DNA of 16,333 nucleotides, taken from NCBI GenBank assembly GCA_964418595.1, contig CAYQMF010000137.1:1-16333 (forward strand). The letters are read 5' to 3'. Shown one piece after another: positions 7,568-13,298 of the stretch. Below the pieces are notes generated by a model that saw only the letters and a program-made list of their open reading frames with translations, did no database searches and was not told the DNA's origin. Positions within the stretch are counted from its first letter, which is position 1. Every line of letters starts with the position of its first letter. The position numbers and the translations under genes are program-made. Source of the stretch: CAYQMF01 sp964418595 (lineage in GTDB: Bacteria; Planctomycetota; UBA1135; UBA2386).

Positions 7568-8011
7568 ATGGGCAAGTTCCTCACGCAACTGACCGCCGAC
7601 ATGAAGGCGGCGATGAAGGCCGGCGAGAAGGACCGCCTGCAGGTCGTGCGCATGTTGATCGCGTCGATCAAGTCGGCGCAGATCGACCAGCAGAAGGACG
7701 ACCTCGACGATGCGGCAGAGGCGGCGATCCTCGACAAGGCGCTGAAGACGCGCAAGGAGGCGATCGCCAAGGCCGTCGAGCACGGTCGTAGCGACATCGC
7801 CGAACGCGAGCGCGCGGAGGCGGTCCTGATCGAGACCTACCTGCCGAAGAAGTTCACGCCTGCCGAGCTGGCCGCCAAGGTGCAGGAGCTGGCCAAGGAG
7901 ATCGGCTACCAGGGCCTCGCCGACGGCGGGCGCTTCATGAAGGAGTGGATGGCGCGGCACAAGGGCATGGCCGACGGTCGCGACGTGCAGGCGGAGCTGA
8001 AGAAGCTGTGA
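7568..8011 (+). CDS. GatB/YqeY domain protein
   Basis: The 147-residue, mostly helical protein matches the stand-alone YqeY family (COG1610), whose domain is also the C-terminal tail of GatB in the tRNA-dependent amidotransferase. Typical features are the N-terminal LTADMKAAMKAGEKDRLQVVRMLIASIKSAQID region (8-40, a continuous stretch), the central ETYLPKKFTPAELAAKV (about 96-112), and a C-terminal GRFMKEWMARHKGMADG segment that resembles the family's lysine/glycine-rich end. Length is normal. The ATG at 7568 is chosen because the family begins a few residues before the LxxDxxxAMKAGxKxRL pattern; the in-frame ATG at 7472 would overlap gyrA by 80 bases. It starts 16 bases after the gyrA stop and ends 19 bases before the DUF502 start, so it is surely co-transcribed. 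A role linked to tRNA or translation is suspected for the family, but the biochemical function is not established. Confidence 0.93.
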   Translation: MGKFLTQLTADMKAAMKAGEKDRLQVVRMLIASIKSAQIDQQKDDLDDAAEAAILDKALKTRKEAIAKAVEHGRSDIAERERAEAVLIETYLPKKFTPAELAAKVQELAKEIGYQGLADGGRFMKEWMARHKGMADGRDVQAELKKL

Positions 8012-8014
8012 GCC

Positions 8015-8020
8015 GGGGAG
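8015..8020 (+). promoter_or_regulatory. Shine-Dalgarno of the DUF502 gene
   Basis: GGGGAG lies 10 bases before ATG 8031 and 7 bases before the adjacent in-frame GTG 8028. Either start would serve, so it does not settle which of the two is used. Confidence 0.5.
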
Positions 8021-8030
8021 CGCCGAGGTG

Positions 8031-8615
8031 ATGCGCTTCCTCACCTCGACGTTCCTGCGCGGTCTCGCCACGATCGTCCCGGTCGCGGCGACGATCTACA
8101 TCCTGTGGTGGCTCGGGTCGTCGGCGGAGCAGCTCGTGCGGCGCTTCATCCCGTACTCGAGCTACGTGCCCGGGCTCGGACTCGCGATCGGCTTCGCGGC
8201 GGTGTTCGCCATCGGGCTCGTCATGCGCGCGTGGCTGGCGCAGCGCCTGTTCGCGCTCGGCGAGCAGATCCTCGCCAGGATCCCGCTGGTCAAGACCGTG
8301 TACGGGTCGCTGCGCGACCTCGCCGGCTTCTTCGGCGACGGCGAGAAGGGCTCCGGTCTCAGCGATGTCGTGATGGTCGAACACGACGGCAAGAAGGTGA
8401 TGGGCTTCGTGAGCAGCGCGAAGCCTGCGGCGATCACCGGCAACGACGCCGACCAGGACCTCATCGCCGTCTACATCCCCATGAGCTACCAGCTCGGCGG
8501 GTTCCTCGTGTTCGTGCCCAAGGCTTCGACCACCAAGGTGCCGATGTCGGTGGAACAGGGCCTGCGCCTCGTGCTCACCGCGGGCGTCGGTGGCCGGCGC
8601 GAGGGCGAGCGCTGA
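8031..8615 (+). CDS. DUF502 family membrane protein
   Basis: The protein (194 residues from ATG 8031; 195 from GTG 8028) matches the DUF502 family (COG2928), small bacterial inner-membrane proteins of unknown function. Counting from the GTG, a first transmembrane segment covers about 9-29 (LRGLATIVPVAATIYILWW) and a second about 47-66 (VPGLGLAIGFAAVFAIGLVM). The conserved soluble part contains ARIPLVKTVYGSLRDLAGFF, typical of the family, and then YIPMSYQLGGFLVFVPKAST, matching the family's region with a G-x-L-x-x-VP pattern. It follows the YqeY gene by 19 bases and ends 3 bases before the next ATG, so the four genes from gyrA on look like one transcript. Homologues are widespread, which argues for a basic envelope role, but nothing more can be read here. 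Confidence 0.88.
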   Translation: MRFLTSTFLRGLATIVPVAATIYILWWLGSSAEQLVRRFIPYSSYVPGLGLAIGFAAVFAIGLVMRAWLAQRLFALGEQILARIPLVKTVYGSLRDLAGFFGDGEKGSGLSDVVMVEHDGKKVMGFVSSAKPAAITGNDADQDLIAVYIPMSYQLGGFLVFVPKASTTKVPMSVEQGLRLVLTAGVGGRREGER

Positions 8616-8618
8616 CCG

Positions 8619-10340
8619 ATGCCTTCGCCGTCCCGACGCGCACCGATCGTTGCGCTGAGCCTGCTCGCGCTGCTCGCGGTCGCTGCATGGGTGTGGCGCG
8701 CGTGGCCGGCGCCACCGGCGCCGCCCGTCGCGCACATCGATCCGGCCGCCGAGCGCGATCTCTTGCAGAAGATGCTGCAGCAGGTCAAGGAGCGCGAGGC
8801 GGGTGGGGGGGGGACGCGCACGGAGGTTGCGCTGCCGCCGCCCGACGCGCCGCGCGTGCGCGTGCAGGTCGTCGATGCCACGACCGCTCAGCCCCTGCCC
8901 GGGGCGATGGCCCTCGACGTCGCGCGCGCGGAGAGTCTGGGCGCGGCCGATGCGAATGGTGAGCTCACGACCCCGGTGCTGCCGCCGGGGCGCCTCGCTT
9001 TCGCCAAGGACGGCTACCTCACGCGCTTGGTCGTTCCCGACGGGGAGATCGCGCAGGCGCTGGCGCAACCCGGCAGCGTCGCCAAGGTCGCGTTGACGAA
9101 GGACACCTTCACGCTGCCGATGACGGTTCGCTTCGTGAGCGGCGACGCGGTCTTCGGCGGCGACGTGCGCTTCACGGTGCGTTGCCTCGACGCGGTGCCG
9201 CCGAGCGGCGGGTCGTTCCCGACCGGACGTCTCGCCCCCGGTGAACAGGTGCAGGCGACCTTGGTCGAGGCGTGGCGCGAACACACGCTCGTCAGCCAGT
9301 TGCCAGGGCTCGCCGACGAGACGTTGCACCTGGGTCTGCTGGGACACCTGCGCACGTTCGAGGCGCGCGCGGGTCAGCCGGCGTTGGTGCGCGTCATCGC
9401 GAGCGGGCGATATCGCATCGACGCGGTCGCGACGAAGCCGGCACTCGCCGGGCGAGCCGACGTCGCGGTCGACGTCGGACGCGAAGGCCCCTTCGAGGTC
9501 GTGTTGACTCCCGGCCGGATGGTGCAGGGCAGCGTCGTCGACGCGACGAGCAGCGCTGGCATCGCCGGCGCGCGCGTCCGGCTCGCCGCGGCCGACGGCG
9601 CCGCCGGCGAAGTCGAGACCGACGCGATGGGAGTGTTCACGCTGGGCCCGGTGCCGGGCGAACTCGCCAACATCGAGGTCGCGGCGCGCTGCTACGTCGA
9701 CCTCGCGACGTCGGTGCCCGTCGGACGCGACGTGAAGGTGCCGCTCACCCGGCGTCCCACGCGCGTCGTGCGCGGCATCGTGCGCGCGCGCCCGACGCTC
9801 GTCCCGTTGGCCGACATCCCGGTCGAGATCCGCGTGCTCGGCGAGGTCGACGCCTCGACGCGCACGCGCGCCGACGGCACGTTCGACCTGCAGACCTGCG
9901 CCGACACCGCCCAGCTCACCATCCGCGCGCCCGGCTACCTCCCGTGGGTCGAGATGCTCTACGACCCGGTGCCATCCTACGTGTGCGATCTCTTGCCGGT
10001 GACCGCCGACGCGCGCCTGGCCGTGGGCCTCGTCGCGCGCGTGTCGGGTCGCGTGCTGCGCGCCGATGGCTCGCCGGCGGCGGGGCTGCCCGTGCAGTTG
10101 TTCTCGGACGAGTCGCACCTGCCCGAGGGGCTCGCCGGTCGCGCCATCCTCGAGGGCTACGTGATCCCGGTGATGCCGGTCGCGATCGCCGGCGCCGACG
10201 GGTCGTTCACCCTGGAGTGGCCGCACGCAGGGCCGGTCAAACTGGTGCCGACCGATGGCACGAGCACGGCGGCGGACGCGGTTGTGGTGAACCTCGCGCT
10301 GGGCCAGCACGCGCGCGACATCACGCTTCGCGCGCGCTGA
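8619..10340 (+). CDS. Membrane-anchored protein with carboxypeptidase-regulatory-like domains
   Basis: This 573-residue protein starts with a positively charged segment and one hydrophobic helix (about 9-28), a signal anchor or uncleaved signal. A proline-rich linker and a short helical stretch (AAERDLLQKMLQQVKEREA, 43-61) follow, then a Gly4 run. The rest is beta-rich, with several carboxypeptidase-regulatory-like (beta-sandwich) repeats showing the V-x-G/V-x-V-x-D ... PL-x-GA ... D-x-x-G-x-F pattern: about 78-160, 301-376, 383-460 and 473-573. A less clear region lies at 167-295. No peptidase motif or TonB/barrel region is visible, so it is probably a structural or binding protein outside the cytoplasmic membrane. 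Similar anchored repeat proteins are common in planctomycetes; their function is not known. The ATG is 3 bases after the DUF502 stop, indicating coupled translation. It contains a run of nine G that would shift the frame if its length changed. Confidence 0.78.
   Translation: MPSPSRRAPIVALSLLALLAVAAWVWRAWPAPPAPPVAHIDPAAERDLLQKMLQQVKEREAGGGGTRTEVALPPPDAPRVRVQVVDATTAQPLPGAMALDVARAESLGAADANGELTTPVLPPGRLAFAKDGYLTRLVVPDGEIAQALAQPGSVAKVALTKDTFTLPMTVRFVSGDAVFGGDVRFTVRCLDAVPPSGGSFPTGRLAPGEQVQATLVEAWREHTLVSQLPGLADETLHLGLLGHLRTFEARAGQPALVRVIASGRYRIDAVATKPALAGRADVAVDVGREGPFEVVLTPGRMVQGSVVDATSSAGIAGARVRLAAADGAAGEVETDAMGVFTLGPVPGELANIEVAARCYVDLATSVPVGRDVKVPLTRRPTRVVRGIVRARPTLVPLADIPVEIRVLGEVDASTRTRADGTFDLQTCADTAQLTIRAPGYLPWVEMLYDPVPSYVCDLLPVTADARLAVGLVARVSGRVLRADGSPAAGLPVQLFSDESHLPEGLAGRAILEGYVIPVMPVAIAGADGSFTLEWPHAGPVKLVPTDGTSTAADAVVVNLALGQHARDITLRAR
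8805..8813 (+). repeat. Nine-G homopolymer inside the anchored beta-sandwich gene
   Basis: Nine consecutive G encode part of the Gly4 linker (residues 62-65) between the short helix and the first beta-sandwich domain. The reading frame is intact in this copy. Such tracts slip readily in replication and in sequencing. Confidence 0.7.
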
Positions 10341-10363
10341 GCCCCGCCATCGCGCGCCCCGGC

Positions 10364-12070
10364 CTACATCACCTCGGGCGCCGCCACCCCGAGCAGCGCC
10401 AGACCGTCGCGCAGCAGGTTGCGTGCGGCGAGCACCAGCGCCAAGCGCGCTCGCTTCACCGGCGGCTCCGCCGATAGCACGTGGTGCTCGCGCAGATACG
10501 CGTGCACGTCACCGGCCAGCTTGATGAGCAGCGAGGTCAGCTCGCTCGGCTCGCTCTGCTGCACGGCGCGCTCCAGCGTCGGCCCGTACTCGAGCATCGA
10601 GAGCAGCACGTGCTCGGCGTCGGCGAGCTTGGCCCAGTCGACGGCGTCGGGGGCGGGCGGGGGTTCGTCGGCCTTGCGCAGGATCGACGACAGGCGGGCC
10701 ACCGCGTACTGCACGTACGGACCGGTCTCGCCGTCGAAGTTCATCATCAGCTCCCAGTCGAACTTGACGTCCTTGATGCGCGAGTTGCGCAGGTCGTTGA
10801 ACACGATCGCCGACACGCCCACCTGCTCCGCGACGCGCGCCCGGTCCGGCAGCTCGGGATTCTTCTCGGCGATGATCCGCGCCGCGTTGGCGACCGCTTC
10901 GTCGAGTACCTCGTCGAGGAACACCGCGTTGCCGGTGCGGGTCGCGAACTTGGCCCACTTGCCGTCGTCGGCCTTCGACAGCACCAGGCCGAACGGCACG
11001 TGCTCGATGCGGTCGGCCAGCTCGCCGAGCTGCATCTTGCGCAGCACGGCCTTGAGCTGCTCGAAGTGCAGGCGCTGCTCGTGGCCGACCACGTAGAGCG
11101 CGCGATCGAACCGGAAGGTCACCTCGCGGTAGAAGATCGCGGCCAGGTCGCGCGTCGCGTAGATGGTCGTGCCGTCGGTCTTGCGCAGGATGCATGGCGT
11201 GTCGATGCCGACGTCCTTCAGCTCGACGACCTCGGCGCCGTCCGACACGGTCAGCACGCCGGCATCGCGCACGCGCGCGAGCGCCGCCTCCATCTTGTCC
11301 TCGTAGAAGCTCTCGCCGGTGAAGTGATCGAAGGTCACGTTCAGCCTGCCGTACGGCCCCTGGAACGCCGCGAGCGACACGTCGCGCAGGCGTTGCCACA
11401 GCCGCCGCTCCGCGTTGTCCTCGCCGCTCTCGAGCTTGCGGAAGTGCTCCGCGCTCTCCGCGTCGAGCGCCGGGTCGGCCTTGCTCTCCTTGCCGTAGCG
11501 CACGTAGATCTCGAAAAGGTGCCGCATCGGGCTCTTCGCAAGCGCCTCGTCGCTACCCCAGCGCAGCCACGCGGTGATGATCTTGCCGAACTGCGAACCC
11601 CAGTCGCCGAGGTGGTTCACGCCGTGCACCGTGTGGCCGACGTGGCGGTTGAGCCGCACCAACGCCGCACCGATGACCGTCGAGCGCAGGTGGCCGATGT
11701 GGAAGGGCTTGGCGATGTTGGGCGAGCTGTAGTCGATGACCACGCTCTTGCCGGTCTTCGGCCACGGGCCGAACGGCGCGTCGCGGCGCAGGACGGCACC
11801 GACCGACGCATCGGCGAGCGCGCTGCGGCGGTAGCGGAAGTTGACGAAAGGGCCGGCCGGCATGGCCGCTTCGATCACCGCATCCGGCGCGATGGCCTTC
11901 GCCACCTCCGCGGCGGCAGCCGGCGGCGGCACGCCGCGCGCCTTGGCGAGTTGGAAGCACGCGAGCGCCAGGTCACCGAACTTGCGGTCCTTCGGCGGCT
12001 GCAGCAGGATCGCCTCGCTCGGCACGAGCGCCGCGATGCGCTCGAACACATGCTGCTTCAGGTCGGTCAT
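10364..12070 (-). CDS. argS: Arginine--tRNA ligase
   Basis: ArgS charges tRNA-Arg with arginine in the cytoplasm. The 568-residue protein has the usual length. An N-terminal tRNA D-loop recognition domain (about 1-85, with DRKFGDLALACFQLAK) is followed by the class I core: SSPNIAKPFHIGHLRSTVIG (114-133) contains the HIGH signature, and GVNHLGDWGSQFGKIITAW is the typical ArgS stretch. As in many ArgS enzymes no canonical KMSKS is present; the equivalent loop reads KWAKFATRTGNAVFLDEVL. The C-terminal anticodon-binding (DALR-type) domain contains YVQYAVARLSSILRKA and ends at APEVM. The ATG at 12070 begins at the expected distance from the first conserved residues. The ten bases before it are nearly all C/G with no Shine-Dalgarno. 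It is convergent with the anchored-protein gene (23-base gap) and divergent from the secreted-protein gene. Confidence 0.97.
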   Translation of the reverse strand: MTDLKQHVFERIAALVPSEAILLQPPKDRKFGDLALACFQLAKARGVPPPAAAAEVAKAIAPDAVIEAAMPAGPFVNFRYRRSALADASVGAVLRRDAPFGPWPKTGKSVVIDYSSPNIAKPFHIGHLRSTVIGAALVRLNRHVGHTVHGVNHLGDWGSQFGKIITAWLRWGSDEALAKSPMRHLFEIYVRYGKESKADPALDAESAEHFRKLESGEDNAERRLWQRLRDVSLAAFQGPYGRLNVTFDHFTGESFYEDKMEAALARVRDAGVLTVSDGAEVVELKDVGIDTPCILRKTDGTTIYATRDLAAIFYREVTFRFDRALYVVGHEQRLHFEQLKAVLRKMQLGELADRIEHVPFGLVLSKADDGKWAKFATRTGNAVFLDEVLDEAVANAARIIAEKNPELPDRARVAEQVGVSAIVFNDLRNSRIKDVKFDWELMMNFDGETGPYVQYAVARLSSILRKADEPPPAPDAVDWAKLADAEHVLLSMLEYGPTLERAVQQSEPSELTSLLIKLAGDVHAYLREHHVLSAEPPVKRARLALVLAARNLLRDGLALLGVAAPEVM

Positions 12071-12080
12071 GGGGGGCGGG

Positions 12081-12086
12081 AGTGTA
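12081..12086 (-). promoter_or_regulatory. Possible -10 element of argS
   Basis: The minus strand reads TACACT, four of six matches to TATAAT, 10 bases before the argS ATG. The message would have a leader of only a few bases. No clear -35 hexamer stands at 16-18 bases, so this is tentative. Confidence 0.28.
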
Positions 12087-12187
12087 GCGCGCGCCGCGGA
12101 TCATCGGTCGTGCGAAAGACGTACGCGGACGCTGCGGCGCACGCTGCGTCGGGCATGCGGCGACGGAATCCGCACGCCACGCGTCGT

Positions 12188-12193
12188 TATGAT
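12188..12193 (+). promoter_or_regulatory. Possible -10 element of the secreted-protein gene
   Basis: TATGAT, five of six matches to TATAAT, stands 39 bases before the ATG at 12233, in an otherwise GC-rich 162-base divergent gap. The hexamer at the -35 position (GGAATC) does not match TTGACA. A leader of about 30 bases would follow. This is the best promoter-like signal on the plus strand of the window. Confidence 0.35.
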
Positions 12194-12232
12194 CCCCGCG
12201 CCTTCTCCAGACCACAGAGCACCACTCCCCTC

Positions 12233-13276
12233 ATGATCCAACCCCTCCTTGGCCACTCGCTTCTCGGGTTGTTGCTCGCTGCCAGCCTCGCGGCGCAACC
12301 CACCACCCAATCACTGACCGTCGGCGCGTCCGGCGCCCGCGGGTGCCAGGGTCCCGAGAACCCACCCCTGCTGTCGAACGGCACGCCCGCCAGCGCGAGC
12401 CTCGGCTTCACGTACGACGCGACCACCGGCGAGCTGGCGTTGGTCGTCGCCAACACTTCGCCGGTGACGCGCGGCGTTCCCAATCCGCTCATCACCCGGA
12501 TCGCCTTCAATCTTCCGCAAGGCGCGATCACCGGCGTGACGTTGGTGTCGCAGTCGGGCTCCGGCGGCGCGGCGCCCGACTTCGATCTCGAGGTCGATCA
12601 CGATGTGCTCACGCCGCCGGACCTGAAGGTCGCATGCTTCGGCAACTTCGGTGTCCTGCTCTCCACCGGCAATCACCTCGACGAGATCCGGGGCGGCATC
12701 GGCAACCCGGCCGCCGACACCTGGGCTGCCCCGCCCGGCTCCGTCGTCGTCGGCCCGGTCACCTTCCGCCTGCGCCTCGCGGGTCCGGGCGTCCCCTCGC
12801 TCAGCGCGCAGACGATCGCGTTCGGCTTCTCGCGTCTGGCCCCGGCACACCAGGTCAACGCGATGTGCAAGTTCCAGGCCGGCGGAGCGGGCGGCGAGGG
12901 CAGTGGCTTCATCGGCAGCACGGTGGACAACGCCGGCTGCCGGCCGAGCGGCTGGCTCACGAACGTGCCGCGCATCGGCAACCGCCTGACCATGTGCCTC
13001 AATGGCGAGCCGGGCTGTGCCGGGTGCTTCATCGGTTCGCTCTTCCCCGGGCCCGTCCAGGTCGGTCCGTTCCGGATCCCGATCGGCCTGCCGCTGGCGT
13101 TCGACCTCTTCTTCCCGCCGCTGGGCCGCAACTCGGCGACCTGCCTCACCTTCGACGTCCCCGACGACCCGAACCTGATCGGGCGCTCGATCTACGTCGC
13201 CCTCGCGACACCGGGCACGAGCCTCGACGACCTCGTCGACTTCTCGCCGCGCATCAACATCACGTTCATCGAGTGA
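12233..13276 (+). CDS. Secreted protein of unknown function with C-terminal beta module
   Basis: I do not recognise a characterised family. The 347-residue product begins with a signal peptide, MIQPLLGHSLLGLLLAASLA, with likely cleavage near Ala20-Ala21 before QPTTQ. The mature part is rich in beta-forming residues, Gly, Pro and Asn. The first half (about 55-200) resembles beta-sandwich surface domains seen in PEP-CTERM-type exported proteins (LALVVANTSP, ITRIAFNLPQGAITGV). The last 90 residues (PIGLPLAFDL, CLTFDVPDDPNLIGRSIYV, FSPRINITFIE) resemble a C-terminal module I recall from many planctomycete secreted proteins. Eight cysteines (38, 135, 212, 236, 255, 262, 265, 304) could form disulfides. 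There is no LPxTG or PEP-CTERM tail. The ATG at 12233 is set by the signal peptide; the frame stays open far upstream, antisense to argS, but that is not coding. It is divergent from argS and convergent with the kinase gene. Confidence 0.8.
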   Translation: MIQPLLGHSLLGLLLAASLAAQPTTQSLTVGASGARGCQGPENPPLLSNGTPASASLGFTYDATTGELALVVANTSPVTRGVPNPLITRIAFNLPQGAITGVTLVSQSGSGGAAPDFDLEVDHDVLTPPDLKVACFGNFGVLLSTGNHLDEIRGGIGNPAADTWAAPPGSVVVGPVTFRLRLAGPGVPSLSAQTIAFGFSRLAPAHQVNAMCKFQAGGAGGEGSGFIGSTVDNAGCRPSGWLTNVPRIGNRLTMCLNGEPGCAGCFIGSLFPGPVQVGPFRIPIGLPLAFDLFFPPLGRNSATCLTFDVPDDPNLIGRSIYVALATPGTSLDDLVDFSPRINITFIE

Positions 13277-13298
13277 GCCGCGGGCGCACGGCTCACTC
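13271..13298. terminator. Stem-loop spanning both stop codons of a convergent gene pair
   Basis: The arms gagtgagccg (13271-13280) and cggctcactc (13289-13298) are perfect complements, giving a 10-bp stem with an 8-base loop. The stop of the secreted-protein gene (13274-13276) lies in the left arm and the stop of the kinase gene (13293-13295, minus strand) in the right arm. Both genes end GAG-TGA-GCCG, which is what makes the arms symmetric. There is no U-tract on either side, so it is not a classical intrinsic terminator, but it could stop transcription from both directions or protect both 3' ends. Confidence 0.5.

Noticed and set aside
4972..7797. A 941-codon open frame antisense to gyrA and the YqeY gene.
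   Set aside because: It mirrors the codon phase of a GC-rich gene; the translation is His/Arg/Ala/Val-rich with no domain, while gyrA on the other strand is certain.
7935..10310. A 791-codon minus-strand frame antisense to DUF502 and the anchored protein.
   Set aside because: It shows Arg/His/Asp-rich shadow composition, and the opposite strand has membrane segments and domain repeats with coupled starts.
10330..10357. Stem of alternating GC (7 bp, 14-base loop) between the anchored-protein gene and argS.
   Set aside because: Runs of cgcgcg are common here and pair with each other by chance; the loop is long and no T-run follows.
12165..12185. GGAATC followed by CGTC upstream of the secreted-protein gene, like an ECF-sigma promoter.
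   Set aside because: The spacing is several bases too short for the ECF -35/-10 pattern.
10481..12232. A 584-codon in-frame upstream extension of the secreted-protein gene, antisense to argS.
   Set aside because: The extension is low-complexity antisense translation; a signal peptide begins exactly at ATG 12233 and argS is certain on the opposite strand.
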